From Ascaris suum (Eukaryota > Nematoda > Chromadorea > Rhabditida > Ascarididae), in the NCBI GenBank assembly GCA_013433145.1, contig CM024175.1, positions 4,200,516 to 4,264,515 on the forward strand: a stretch of DNA of 64,000 nt, read 5' to 3'. The stretch's first letter is position 1; each line of letters opens with the position of its first letter. This document shows positions 51,447-63,640 of the stretch, in pieces. The notes under the pieces were generated by a model. That model was not told the origin of the DNA and did not search any database. It saw nothing but the letters and a program-made list of their open reading frames with translations. The translations under genes were made by a program, and so were the position numbers.

Positions 51447-51782
51447 ATGAACCCTCTTCATGGGGAAAATTTGGTCATTGATATTACGACACTCAAAAGT
51501 CTGCCGGTTGAGGAAGTGAAATTCAAAAGTTCCGCTCAAAAATATGAAAGTACACATTTATTTCCACGGAACTACCGGAAACGTAAAAAGTGGCATGCGA
51601 AGATTAATTCTTCACTGTTTTCCACCTCGTTATTTCTCGTTGCTCGTTCCATGCCGTGTGGTCGAACCTCAGGTGTAGAACCTGCTAGCGTCACCTGTGA
51701 CCTCCCTCAATTTCCCATAATGCTTCAAATGAAGCCACCTTGCGACAGCCCTGCCAATGAAAAAGCTTCTCATATGTTTTGA
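51447..51782 (+). CDS. 111-codon open frame with leader-type acceptor
   Basis: ATG at 51447 lies two bases after GATTTCTCAG, which would suit cis- or trans-splicing. The frame reads MNPLHGENLVIDITTLKSLP, VKFKSSAQKYESTHLFPRNY, RKRKKWHAKINSSLFSTSLF and a Pro/Cys-containing end. The upstream minus-to-plus context is empty for 500 bp. The composition is good and the family unknown. Confidence 0.3.
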   Translation: MNPLHGENLVIDITTLKSLPVEEVKFKSSAQKYESTHLFPRNYRKRKKWHAKINSSLFSTSLFLVARSMPCGRTSGVEPASVTCDLPQFPIMLQMKPPCDSPANEKASHMF

Positions 51783-52886
51783 CTAAATGAAGTTTGCCTT
51801 CGCCCTTTTGCTTCTCAACATAAACTGAGGGAGCATACTGAATGCGTTGGAGGGTTTGTCGCTTACGAAAATTTCATTGCAGACGACAAGTTATGCCATT
51901 TGTGCATCCCTTATAGTCAAAGTCGCGCTGTTATATATTCACCTAATATTTTTTTCTTCAATCAATATTTCAAGTATTCACCCACAGAAAGCTCATGCAA
52001 CACTTTGAACTCTTGTCTGATGGAATTTCGTTTCTGTCAATTATGGTGCTAAAAAGTAACCTCAGGTACTCTTGTCTATTCAATTTTCCTCGATATTTCT
52101 CTAGTACTGTATGTTTGTTGCCTTCTTTCGCACCATTCAGAGAAAAAATGTTCCTACGCGAACGTTGAGTTCAGCATTATGAACTGGACAATTATCGCCC
52201 TCATAGCAATTATCTTTTAAAATTCAGTCTCATGGGAAACTCATTACTCAATGCAGAGATCACTTTAGAGATAATGATGAGATGACTAGCGTTTAAGAGC
52301 GAACATTGCCAAAGAAAACTGATCACTGTTTTGCTCGACGCTATTAACACCTCATCATTTTCCGCTTGCAATTATAATGGAAACGTTTTTGTCCAGGCTT
52401 ATCCTTCCATATACGGCTCTAAACATTTTTTTTTCTCGAATCTGAATTAAAAGAGGTGAAATATACCATCTAGAAAGCAACTTTATGAAATTGAGGTTTG
52501 CAACAACGAAACGGAAGCAAACAGTGAGACATCAAATGATCAATCGAAGAATGGACATGTGTGGAGCAGAATCATGTCAGTACGTCGTTGGCGGAAAACA
52601 CAAACTATTGTTGCGATTGTTATTTTTTCAATGCTAAGAATCGATGATCTAGATCGATGTTTGCGCTGGACGTAAATATAGGAATGGGCGGGTTGCCTTA
52701 TTAAGACGTCCATCTCACAGCGTCAGCTATTTCCTCACAGTGAGTTCGTGCAAATCAGTGCGGTGTTTTTCATGATGCATCTATGAAGCGGGTCATTGAA
52801 AATATGCATATTCTGCTCCAATAAGTTTGATAGAGACATGAACATTATTTCAAAGATGCGTCACACCATCCAAGGTCTCCGCACAA
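51783..52886. other. stretch without a supported gene
   Basis: AT-rich sequence without notable frames or repeats. Confidence 0.45.
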
Positions 52887-53129
52887 ATGATGGCAAGAGT
52901 CTTTCACCGCTCTCAAGCGGTTGCTTATTTTAGCACTCATCCGCTCTACTTCCTCATTATATTCCTCTTCACTTTCTCAAGCTGTTTTTTTTCGTTGAAG
53001 CATGACGTTCAGCACATTCGTGATGTATTCTGTGAACAGATTGAGCAATCAGAGTCGAGGAACTCCATCTTATGTATTTATGTGGAGATGTTGAGGAGCA
53101 GCGATAGCAGCGATTGCACTAATCAGTAA
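52887..53129 (+). CDS. 80-codon frame with one membrane segment (Patched-related-like start?)
   Basis: Tandem ATG codons at 52887 begin MMARVFHRSQAVAYFSTHPL, followed by a hydrophobic segment (YFLIIFLFTFSSCFF) and SLKHDVQHIRDVFCEQIEQS. The layout 'short basic N-end, F-x-x-HP-x-YFLI, membrane segment, charged NDV-like block' resembles the start of nematode Patched-related proteins, but only this short stretch compares and no sterol-sensing domain follows. The family link is a guess; a stand-alone small membrane peptide or chance is equally possible. Confidence 0.28.
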   Translation: MMARVFHRSQAVAYFSTHPLYFLIIFLFTFSSCFFSLKHDVQHIRDVFCEQIEQSESRNSILCIYVEMLRSSDSSDCTNQ

Positions 53130-53362
53130 TTTGCTGCTTTTCATCGTTCAAGAAGTTGTCCTCACACATGCAATATTGAAAAGAAGAGCTGTCGAACTAA
53201 AAAAAAAGGAGGACAAAGCTGATTGATCCCTTCTTATAACGTCTAGCATAAGTTTCTAAATCAAAAAGTTGATCCATCCTCTTCTATTTTCTTTGGCGAC
53301 CTTATTTTCGAAATCTAACGTACTCCGCTTCTCTGGAGATGCTGCAGTGGAATCGGTAGATT

Positions 53363-53636
53363 TCATCTAGCGCAGAACATTAAGCTACAGAGAGGGTAGA
53401 GTTTGTGAAGATGTTTTCGCCATGTTTTCGCCACTTCTTTTTGAAGCAACTTCAAGAGCAGTCTTGGCAACCGTTCGATCCAGCGAAGCTCGCGATCAGA
53501 TGGAAATTGATAGTTGAACTTTTCATTTCCTTGAAGAATTTGTAGTATCTGTCTCATAATCACCCAACTGAAGGTGTGGTCTACCTACCGATAGTTTATC
53601 ATCGGTTGATTCTGCAGCGTTCGTTTTTGTAGACCT
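53363..53636 (-). CDS. two-exon 3' gene part, unidentified
   Basis: A short exon (53636-53589) between TTTTCGTAG and GTAGGT encodes RSTKTNAAESTDDKLS. A 40-base intron ending GAGACAG keeps phase 0. The terminal exon (53548-53363) reads ILQILQGNEKFNYQFPSDRE, LRWIERLPRLLLKLLQKEVA, KTWRKHLHKLYPLCSL to a TGA. A direct repeat GTGGCGAAAACATGGCGAAA lies inside it. An upstream frame (53855-53652) may add more exon. The strand is uncertain because the plus frame 53692-53934 is also open. Confidence 0.32.
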
Positions 53637-54400
53637 CTACGAAAATCTGAGCTATCTTGTTTTCCATAGCCACGCCCGCCAGAACATCTTTATGTTTAGC
53701 GCCACCTCTATAGGGCTTATTAAAGCGATATCGCTCAACCCACACAAGCAGATTGTGATGGATTTGGCTAATACTGCACTTCTTTCATCAAAACACAGAT
53801 ACAGGCTTTGTGTTTGGCGGCTCGCAAGAGCGCTTTTTTTCAAGCAGCACCGCAACGCATGTTATTTTGCCCAGAAATTTTTAGACACCTTACTGTCACT
53901 TGAAAGGAGCTCTAGCACATTTGTTACGAAATAGCTAGCTGATCCCGCCGGTGGAAATACCGTATGCGCTTATGTGATGGGTTTCCTTTGTAGCTTCGAG
54001 GATCGATGGAGCTATGAACTTTCGCAGGTGGATGGTGGTTTTAACTGATGTATACAACAGTGTTGATGGAAAGGAACAGAAACTAGAAGTGCACCTTATT
54101 AACAAATTATTAACCTTTACTTTGAGTGTAGTATCGTTCAATTTTGTAGACTTGATCTAAGCGGTTTTTAAATTTGTGCTGTGGACATCTGCAGAATGAC
54201 CGAAATTTAAATGTCCGCAACCGACCAGCTGATGGTCTTTCCAGTATGAGCGAATGACAAACTTTCCGCAGTTGTCAAGAATTCAGATTCTGTTCAGTGT
54301 GTAATTCTATTCAGTGTAAAATCGCAGTTTCTTTCAATGATCTTGAAGCGGTTTTTTGTTCGTAATCCAGATTTCATCTATTTGGAAGCGCGCCTTCATT

Positions 54401-54790
54401 TCAGAGTAGTTCGTTGATTTCATAACTGTGTTCTGCCACCTTTCGGTGTGGAATGAACATGAAGGTAACTTGTGACACATTTACTTGAACACAACAAAAT
54501 TGCTCTTGAAGTGTCGTTGGTGATGATACCAAAAAGCGCACACTATATATCCGACATATCGAATGACGTAGGTTTATGCAACACTTGAAATAGCCGATAA
54601 CCCATGCGAAATGCCCAGAGCCAGCGGAACCCAAAATGTTGCTTGAGAGAGATACCTCGAACACCATGAGAGACAAGAGATTTTTGCATTTTCGGCTTGA
54701 GGAAGGTCTACGCTTAGTATGAGCATAGGAACAAGAGAGGCGCAGCGCAACCGGTGAAAGAACAGTTTTGCTGCCTATTTCTTTTTCCAC
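54401..54790 (-). CDS. 129-codon open frame, unidentified
   Basis: The frame starts with GTG and reads KEIGSKTVLSPVALRLSCSY, a hydrophobic middle, then QVNVSQVTFMFIPHRKVAEH and SYEINELL to the stop. A GTATCT donor-like site lies inside it near 54652. It is longer than expected for a typical chance frame but has no family resemblance. Confidence 0.26.
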   Translation of the reverse strand: MEKEIGSKTVLSPVALRLSCSYAHTKRRPSSSRKCKNLLSLMVFEVSLSSNILGSAGSGHFAWVIGYFKCCINLRHSICRIYSVRFLVSSPTTLQEQFCCVQVNVSQVTFMFIPHRKVAEHSYEINELL

Positions 54791-57700
54791 CTATGTGCGT
54801 AGTTTATCTGCTAATCTCTGTGCATAACTGAGTGTGTGTATGCTTTTCATCAGCGTGAAAGTTGCCAGACGCGATTTCTAGTGCAGGAATGCTCCACGAT
54901 TTGAGATTCATTGTGGTAGAAAATCAGCTGACAGGTTATATCAGCTTACCACATGATGCACGAGATCTATAGGCTGTTACCTCTTGAATTCAAAACAATA
55001 GCCTTATTTGGTGATTGATGCTGCTCTACTCATATCGACTTGATTGTTGCAGAGGCATTTTCTGTTTCATATTTTATGTGGTTGTTTATCGTTTTGTGCG
55101 AAGTGTTGTTTGGCATCAGTGTTGTTGGTATGTTTCACCATTAGGTTTTGTTGAAGCAGAATTCTAAAGTTTAGTGTTAAAGTTTAAAGTTAAAGTCACA
55201 ACGGTAACTCTTTATTGCATAGACAAAGGTTTACATCACTCTTAGGAGATGCGGCAATGTTTAGAGTCTATTGCCGAAATGCTAATAGAGTCCTTAAGAA
55301 GAATTTATCAAAGTTCACTCCCAGCCAATCAGGTTCACATAGCTTTTTGAAGAACTATACTCCTCTTTTTCTGTTTATAATGTACAATTCTATTAGCACT
55401 TCGAAGCTTTTTTGTTGTTTCGTTCATGTTGCATATTGAAGAGTTTAGTTTCAGTATACTTCATCTTTTTGCCTATTCACCACTTCAAATAAAGACATTT
55501 GATAAAGGCATTATGGAGATCTCTTAAAACGAACGCGTATCCGTAGCTCTATTTCCAAATATGATTACTGTTTAGCACAAAACGATTATAACAGTAATGA
55601 CTCTAACCGCAACAATATTATCGTAACTGTCACTACTGTTTTAGTCAGTATTCTCATCATTACTATTACCGTTATCACAATTGTTGTTGGCGTTGTCAAT
55701 ATTTTCGGCATGGTTCCTTCTATTGTTATTATCAACACGGCGACTATTGTTATTTCGTCTGCTGCTGCTGATATTTTTTTATCGGCAATGTTAAGTGTAT
55801 TATCGTGTAATGAACATCGCCATTGTTAACATTATTTCTGCAGCATTTATATGTGCACTTTGTAGTCACCGTTACTGCTACATTTATCTGAACTGAATTT
55901 AGCGGCTAGCTCTCCGACAAGCGAGATGAGCTGCAGCAAAAATGTTGCAACGATCGGTAGTCAACTTGTTTTGACCTAAGAACGTTCTTTTTGAGCTGCG
56001 AAGAAGCGAGGTGTACAGTGATCATGACTGTCAAAATTACTGGGACCAAACACTGCCAGCAAGCAAAAAAGTTCGCGCTGGAACAACGTAATTTAGGCTC
56101 TGCTATTTGACTTTCTCATAGGTTATGCAGATAGTGCTTTTGGCTGACGAATTTTTGCGTTAGGTGACGAAATTTTCAACCATTACTAGCAAAAAGTTGA
56201 TCACTTTAAAAGATGGCAGTTTGAGCGTCACAAAATATTATGTTTGAATCTGCAATTACCTCTCGTTGCATGCATGAGGGTCCCCAACTTTCTTGCTCGT
56301 CGCTCATGTGATGTGAGGCCGCCAGTCTGAAACATTTTGCAGTTGCGACTAAAATTTGCTTCATTCGCTGTACTTGCAAAAATAGTCTATATGAAAGTTC
56401 TCTTCGGAACTTGCGAAGTCAGTGAATAAAACTACCTTATTGAAGATCATTGAACCAGTGATATTGGTTCAAAAAGCCACCGTCGTTTTTAGTTTTCATT
56501 TCGTATATGATTAGTGAGGTGTTGAACATATTAAGCGCGAAAGTGCAATTGCGCTTCCGGTGATGTGAGTTTCATTGGAAGAGAATGCTTGTTCACACGA
56601 ACGCAAATATGTTGCATGTAATTGCGAATAACATGTCGCACTGCTGACTTTATGTATTGTTAAATTCGTTGCCTAGAAACGAATCATAGGAAAATAATAG
56701 AGAATACTAAGTGGATTAAATTGTCTTTTATAAAGGGTTCGGCGATAGGAACAATAGAATTTAGATTGAAGAGTTTTCCATCTTAGTGTCTATAGCAATT
56801 CACGCCTTTACCAGTTACCATCTAATTCTTTAAGAATTTCAATTTTCAAAGCGTATTATTAGCGTTCATGCCTGTACGCATGTACATATGGCCTGCCTTG
56901 TAATTTCAACATGGGGCTGTATGAAGCTAGAGCTATGAAATTTGTTAGGCGCAATCTGTATCACAGGCTGACCTGCTATACACTCGAATGTGCGCAAAAT
57001 TTGCATGTCGTTTGCGGTTAGTGCTATGCTGCTTATAATATCGGCCAGGTCGCATCGAAGTTAGGAAGACGAAACTTTTGCAGAAGATTCATAGAGGCGG
57101 CCGAATCCGCTAAAAAATAAGCTCATTAGTGTGCATGCTTTATTATCTCTTGGCGGTATGGTACTGACTGGCTTTGTGGGCGGGAAAAGCGTATCCCGCT
57201 AGCTTTGCTGGCACGCTTTTCCATCCGTTTGCACTGCAAGAGTGCACGAATCCTCCTTTACAGTGAGGACAACCATGTATCTCCATCGTCTCAGCGTAAC
57301 CTTTCACCTCCACCATTTCCACGTCCTCGATGTAATGCAGTTCTCGGTCTGCTTTTATTTATGCTCACCAAAATTTACGAACAGATGGGAGGCTAAAAAC
57401 AACAAGCAGTCGAATCTAGTGTGCTTTATTCGCGCTGTTGCGCATTTGATTTCGCTATGGCCTTTGCTTAAATCGACGGTTCGAGTTTGCAGCTAAATCT
57501 GTGGCATTGCCCTTTCAGCATCCATTCCATTCCTGATTTTGCTCCTTATGTCTCTTTTTTTCAATCCTATCTTCTCATTCCTTAAAACTTTCACAGCGAG
57601 GAGTGGTTGCTTTATTTCCCGGACGCTGGATGGAGGAGTTGCTGACAATTGCATCGTGGTCAGGTGTCTTATTCAACTATAGCTTTTCTGAAAGACTGTG

Positions 57701-57870
57701 AGGACTCTTGGCATGCATGAAGTGGAGCTCTGCGCCATCTGAGTCACGTAACGTATCCTCTGATCTCATCAATAAGTGTATCCCAATACGCAGAGCTCGA
57801 AGATGTTATACTTTTAATGAATCGAAATTGCCATTTTTGAAAAGTTCAAAGTAGCCACCCTTAGACATGC
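54791..57870. other. stretch mostly without supported genes; simple-sequence-like block
   Basis: A plus frame at 55215-55439 (GDAAMFRVYCRNANRVLKKN) is protein-like but unsupported. From about 55560 to 55860 the DNA is rich in degenerate ATT/GTT triplets, a decayed trinucleotide-type simple repeat. Another plus frame lies at 57205-57396. Confidence 0.4.
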
Positions 57871-57900
57871 TAGTTGTTAGGACACTCAAGGTCCGCTATC

Positions 57901-58071
57901 ATGGTTTTTTTTCTTTTTCAAACTCAAAAAAGAGCAGTGCTGAAACTCACTCGATATCAGAATGGCTGGCGTTTTCTCACTAAGTCATTTCCAACTTTGC
58001 GCGATTCCACTTCCGTTGCGTGCAAGCGACTGCTAACGGAGTTTGAGAACTTACTTTATCGCGTCAGATAA
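57901..58071 (+). CDS. 56-codon basic open frame
   Basis: ATG at 57901 (QKRAVLKLTRYQNGWRFLTK, then CKRLLTEFENLLYRVR). The frame is open upstream to 57874. It is supported by composition only. Confidence 0.2.
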   Translation: MVFFLFQTQKRAVLKLTRYQNGWRFLTKSFPTLRDSTSVACKRLLTEFENLLYRVR

Positions 58072-58279
58072 TATACTCACTGCCTCTTGACACGGAGCAA
58101 TCTTCGTTACTTCCTCTTTTTTACTTAGTTCCACAAATTAAGCCACAAATCTATCAGACTTCACTAACTCGCCTACACAAAATAGATGCAACAAAAGCAG
58201 CTAACTGAAAATCCCTTCATTTATGCGACGCTAAGCTCCCGCTTGCCGAGAATTTCTTTCAGTTCCTTTGGCAAAACTC

Positions 58280-58429
58280 TCAGTGGCGAAGCAACCTAGT
58301 CACCTGCTTAGCCAGTCTTCCGTTCACCAGCACGATCAGGCACCCTCCTGCACCTATGGAGATTTGTCCATCACTCCGCATCGGCGACCAAGATGGCGAA
58401 TCATACCTCCACTCTCCCTTGGCTTCCAT
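58280..58429 (-). CDS. 49-codon frame in a GC-richer patch
   Basis: ATG at 58429 follows an AATCAACAG acceptor by two bases and encodes MEAKGEWRYDSPSWSPMRSD, GQISIGAGGCLIVLVNGRLA and KQVTRLLRH. GC content is raised. The CAG/GTGACT site near its end may be a donor, giving a first exon. No family was recognised. Confidence 0.3.
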   Translation of the reverse strand: MEAKGEWRYDSPSWSPMRSDGQISIGAGGCLIVLVNGRLAKQVTRLLRH

Positions 58430-59592
58430 TGCTGTTGATTTTTGAAATCTGGATTTGCTATGTAGACGACAACATCTTATATTGAGCACATGTTTTTTTG
58501 CGTCTGTCTGGAATGTAAGGTGGGAACAAACAAATCCGACTTAGTGGGTAGAATCTAGGGAAATTTCGCTCGTTATTCCTGCTGGTTTCCAGTGCTGATG
58601 AATGGAGCCTTTGCAATAAACATCATCCGCATGGAGCTCAGCTGCACGAGCTGAATGCTTATCGCTTACCTTTGCCCACCTCCCCCCTCTGTTCACTTAT
58701 CCCTCCTCCTTCCTCGCCCCCATTATGCTCTTATCGCACACTCCGCAGCCCCTTTCTCGATCATTTGCCGCTTCCATTAATAAAATACTTCAAGCAATCA
58801 CACTATAGGGTATCATATCTAGACATTTATCGCAGCGTAGAAGAAGCAGTGTTTTAATTTTTGGTCAAATAGCTCATAAAATCTATCGGCATTTTTATTG
58901 AAGCTTTCCTGGTGAACTCTTAAGCCACTCGCTTTTTGTTTCACATTTAATGTGTGATGTTCTTTCGTAGAATTTAATGGACGATTTCACCAAGCAATTA
59001 ATCACGAAAGCTTCCGACAATGTTTCCTTCCGATTTGGCTTTCTCAATATGGATATCTTCATCATCGGTTCTGTCTGTTCCTAGGATATAAGCGCCTTAG
59101 ATGTCAAAATGCAGATGCCCCTTTTTTAGGATTAAAGAGGTAGAGATTAATATTGAAACGAGATTTCATGCATGAAGTTGGCGCCGTTGTTTTTCAACCA
59201 TTAACACTACACGAATGAACGATATCACACTTATCCACAGTCATAGCAGTTATTTTTTAAGCTTATCCTTCTAGCACTAATCGTTAGCAGTCATGAATGA
59301 CAGATTTAGCGCAAGCGAATCTATCGAATATGAGCAGTATGGGTGCGCATAGAAACGACAGCAAAGCTTCCACTCTTCTGAAGCGACTATTCTCGTTATG
59401 CTAATCTCATGCGTTCTGTAAAATTAGCTTATATAACTAGATTGCGTAAATTGCGAAATAAGCTTTCTGCTATGTCGCATTTGGCATTTTCATTATGAAT
59501 TTTAGTATGCAGCAACGTGTTTCAATGATCATTCAGGAATAACGAGCTGATTCGATGATTTAGTTATTGCCAATTGCCACATTATCAGTTAC

Positions 59593-59817
59593 CGTGAAGC
59601 ATGGACTAGCAAAACCAAAATATTGCTCCGCCTTATATCGAATGAGTTTAGCTGGCTGCTCCTGCTTTGGCTTCTCAACTCTCTCAGAAGCCGTTAATTG
59701 CTCATGAGCTAGGCAATGAATATCCTTTCCATTCCCATTATTCTGCCAGTTCAATTTGTTCCTCAAGATGGTTAGTGTATTTTTCGAGTAACCAACTGCT
59801 TCGACAATGCTTCTCTC
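59593..59817 (-). CDS. candidate internal exon, 75 codons
   Basis: The exon lies between AATTAAGTTAG and a GTAACTG donor, phase 0 at both ends. It reads ERSIVEAVGYSKNTLTILRN, KLNWQNNGNGKDIHCLAHEQ, LTASERVEKPKQEQPAKLIR and YKAEQYFGFASPCFT. The hydrophilic, balanced composition and intact 225-base length support it. Partner exons and family are unknown. Confidence 0.35.
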
Positions 59818-60564
59818 CTAACTTAATTTTCAACCTAATTCAATTAACTGAGCGCAGACTAGTTTAAGAATCGTTTTGGCAGAGTTGTGTTCTTTGAATC
59901 GGTGTTGATGTTGACTGTGATGTGGTAAGTGTTTACTCGAGTGAATTTTTCGTGGCAATCATATATCAACAACTAATCGTTCCATGCATGAGCAATTTGA
60001 TCAATTTTATATGAATTTCTGAGGACGCTGTCGTTAAGTAATCGTCACCATTTTCCATTATCAAAAAGACCAAAAATGAGCACCAACTTGAAAACATCGC
60101 ACGCATCAATCATTGATGTAAACCTTGTGGGCACGCATCAATCATTCATCTAGTCCCTGCTCCTTATCATAAAATGCTTCATCACAAATTTCGATATTTA
60201 GCTGAAGAGTATCCGAATAATATTGGCTTAACATATGCACTGCTTTAGCTAATTGTGCATTGTCCCCATTAACTACTTCGGCAAATTATCAATCAATGAT
60301 AAAACAAAATGCATTTGTACGCTCAGCCGTACGATCTCATAAAAGCTTCTCCTTTTGGTAACCACAGACTGTTGAAAACTCGTTCGACGTCAAATGTATG
60401 CAAATTTGATTGCCTCTCGAACATATAGAAGTCGTCTGCCACAAAGTGACAGTTGAGGGAATTTCATTCATCATGAAAGAACTTTTTTAGCATTTATTGA
60501 TGTTTTAATGCTGTGAAACTTTGTGGAGATAGAATGATATTCAACGCCTCAGTAGTGTACGCCA

Positions 60565-60795
60565 GTGGCGAAACTTTTCTTGTCAAACCGAAAGCGCCCT
60601 TTTCCTATGAAAGCTATGAATCCTGAAGTACGGCCCTCTGTGGGGAAGGAGGGTGAGGAGAGTGAAGAACACCATGTTCATTCACCGCTCCTCTTTGGCG
60701 AATACTTAGGAGCGAAATCACTTCCCTCAAGAGCATTTATCGATGTTGCGCGTGCAAAGGAACACTTTTTTCCGCAAGTTTTTGAAAATTCTTGA
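60565..60795 (+). CDS. 76-codon open frame, unidentified
   Basis: The frame starts with GTG; an internal ATG follows at codon 15. It reads NPEVRPSVGKEGEESEEHHV and HSPLLFGEYLGAKSLPSRAF to a TGA. Composition and raised GC suggest coding, perhaps a terminal exon. No clear acceptor was seen. Confidence 0.26.
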   Translation: MAKLFLSNRKRPFPMKAMNPEVRPSVGKEGEESEEHHVHSPLLFGEYLGAKSLPSRAFIDVARAKEHFFPQVFENS

Positions 60796-61089
60796 TCAGT
60801 TTCGATGTCGAAATAATTCCGCAGCGAACTGAGTCTCTGCTGTCATGGGTCTTAGACGACATGCCGATGACTGGAGCCCGCTAGTCGAGTTCTGAGCAAA
60901 TTAAGGAAGCGCATGCAAAGCAGCCGGAGCAGATGCCTCTCATTTGGATGAGCAGGAGATAAACAGATAGTATTGACATAATACTAGAATGAGAAAGAGA
61001 AGCGAAAACTCAGTGTGACTAGACATTCAATACCAATAGTCACAGTAGTTTAGGATAGCAAATCTGGAGGCCCATCTAGGGCGCAGTGA

Positions 61090-61290
61090 ATGACTCGAAG
61101 AGACAGCAGAGAACAGCCACATGCTTCTCTCTTAGATAAAGTATCAGCAGACCCGTTATTATATCGCAGCTTTATTCACAGGCTACAGTATCTAAGCTTT
61201 TTTATAACGCACGTTAGCGACCTACGATTTGGCATAGGGCTTCAACCCGGCTGGGTAAATGATTATGTTGCTGCGAAAACACAAAGCTGA
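61090..61290 (+). CDS. 66-codon open frame, unidentified
   Basis: ATG at 61090 (MTRRDSREQPHASLLDKVSA, then VSDLRFGIGLQPGWVNDYVA). It is balanced in composition and may be related to the candidate at 60565-60795, 295 bp upstream. No domain was recognised. Confidence 0.24.
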   Translation: MTRRDSREQPHASLLDKVSADPLLYRSFIHRLQYLSFFITHVSDLRFGIGLQPGWVNDYVAAKTQS

Positions 61291-61772
61291 AAGCGCTAAA
61301 TGAACTCACCTATTAGCACTCTCTACATTGATCCACCATATATCCAAGTAAGCATGGGGGACATTTAACTGTAAGTAGAAATTACAAGATTTTTACATTG
61401 GTTGCTTTTTTGTTTCATTGTGATCTGGCTATCAAAAGAATAGCAATTACGGATTTCTGCGAGCAGGCGGAATAGTTACGATCAGAAAGCATTTTTCTCC
61501 TTCTGATGGCGGGAGTTGGTGAAATTCAGAGCTCTATACTTCACTTATCGCCTCAGCATCAGTAGCCCCTTAGGTTGCAATTTTTTAATGCCTCCAAAAT
61601 GCAATCATTCCTGCTATAAATTTCCCTTCCAACATCTCTCGGCTAGTCTCACTCTATTACCCACTCTATAACACTCCTTACTGCATTATGCTTTTTGTAC
61701 CCTTCTTTTTCACTCTTCACTTTAATCTAACCATTACTACATGAGGTACATAATGTTGCTAGAGAGAGACAA

Positions 61773-63640
61773 TTTAATCGGTGAGTTCGAGACGGCACAT
61801 GCACACGACAGTGTCTTTTATAATGTTATGCGGCATTGGCGCAACGATGAAAACATTCAGACAATTGCGCTGCAGGGGACAGGAAACTTGCGAAAATTTT
61901 GCGATGTGAGCATTTCCGAAACAGCGATGATCGTGATGGTGCAAATGTCTTTCTGACGCCTTTTTATCCAAAATAGGTGTGATGTTATATGCAGACCGCA
62001 AATCTGCAAGAGGATCACTTGAAAGGTGAACGACTGTGAAGGGTGAAAAGTTGGTCCAGAAATCCTCGCAATGGTGCCAATATCGAATTTTTGTGTCCAA
62101 AGCGACTTTTTTCATTGCAAAAAATCAAATGAACGACTCCTGAGTTAGACAAAGATATTCTTTTTGGATACAATTCAGAGGTAGAATCCTGTGCAGCGAT
62201 CTGCCACCATGGTTTCCAGACCGCATGGGGAACTGCTTGCTAGAAGGTCAGTTTTAGTAACTACTAGAAACTTTCAACTTCTCAACTTTTAGCATCCGGT
62301 GACGCATGCTTGGTAATGATCGAAATAAATGACAAGACGTGTGACGAATGCATCATTCGTAATTTTACGCTTCTTGGTCAGGTTGTGGAAGGAGAGGGGT
62401 CAAAAATCAACTGCATGTGATGAGTGAGCACCCCCCCCCCCCAATCCCCTGCACAAGCACTGTAATCTGGATCATGCGAGTTATGTGCACATATTTATCA
62501 TAATGTGTGCACGAAGATCGAAGCAAAGACGCGCAGGTCTGCAAATATGTTGTCAAGCTCTAGAGATTTTCAATGCTATCCCGAAAAATTGCATAGTTTT
62601 CACTGAATATTTAGCACATTGCTCGCCATGTCTGTCATGGCGAAGAAAAGTGCTTAGGGAGCATAATGGGTTCAGCGAAACGACCGATGGAAGGACACAG
62701 AATGAATGAAGACAACTATTAAGCACACGGTTACAAATGGCGGTGAGTACATCACAATATAGAAATACAGGTGCAAGATTTTCACATTTGATACACTTGT
62801 TCAATAGGGATGCAAATGGAAGCTTTTCGCATTTGAACATATCTTCAGCAGAAATAGAAAGTGCAAGCTCTTCACAATTCGACATCTGTTCACTCGACGT
62901 CCCTTTCTTTGACCATTCATCGGTTGTAGTCATAAATTCGTCCATTCATCGATAGTTTTGGATCACATGCCCTTTCATCGCTCACTTGCCCTTTAATCGT
63001 TCGCTGTACGTCATCCTTTTCATCCAAATGGCTTCTTCGCTTTCGCGACAACGACAGTGGCTTTATGATGTCCCACTTAGGAAAAAATTCTAGGAGAGAA
63101 TTGACTGATTGTATAAACGTATGCGTTGTAAGCATATCCACTGCAGCGGACAGTCTCCGGCGGGCACTTTGTTGGAGCATATTTCCATGATGAAGATTTC
63201 CCAATTGTAAGTCTCCGAAAAGAAAAATGAGGGACCAACACGCGAGTCCTGAAAATCAACCGTCTTGCAGCGCAAGAGGTTATAGCAGGAAGGCTTATAC
63301 AGGAGTTTCTCTTTCTCGAACAACCCTCAAAGGCACGTCTCCTGCCGCAAATACATCTTGCTGCAAATGCATTGCCGCGCGATTCTCCGGCAGTGCAATG
63401 CCGGAACCTTTCATCCACATTTGTTAGTGCAGCATTCAGCAGCAGTGCTAACGTCATCTGTAAGATGCTTCTCGATAGTGGACCTTGAAAGAAGCCAATT
63501 AAATAACTTAGCATAATAATTTGAAAAGACGCAGAGAAAACAGTGGTGCCATACACCGAAAAATAATCACTCCGAAAAAAGAACTATAATTAGATATAAC
63601 GGCGAGCTGGGTAGAAGGCTACCAAAAGTAAGAAAAGAGT
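61773..63640 (-). repeat. inverted duplication, copy B
   Basis: This is the reverse-orientation partner of 49674-50956. Part B1 (63640-63053) is almost identical to A over about 400 aligned bases but carries about 165 extra bases (about 63139-63310). An extra block of about 435 bases (63052-62618), containing diverged 45-48-base repeats, is absent from A. Part B2 (62617-61773) is strongly diverged and holds a poly(G) run (poly(C) on the plus strand near 62432-62444). Frames that are open in A are interrupted here, so B looks like the decayed copy. Confidence 0.88.

Noticed and set aside
55560..55860. ATT/GTT-rich block considered as a tandem array
   Set aside because: The triplets are too degenerate for a true array. 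It is treated as decayed simple sequence.
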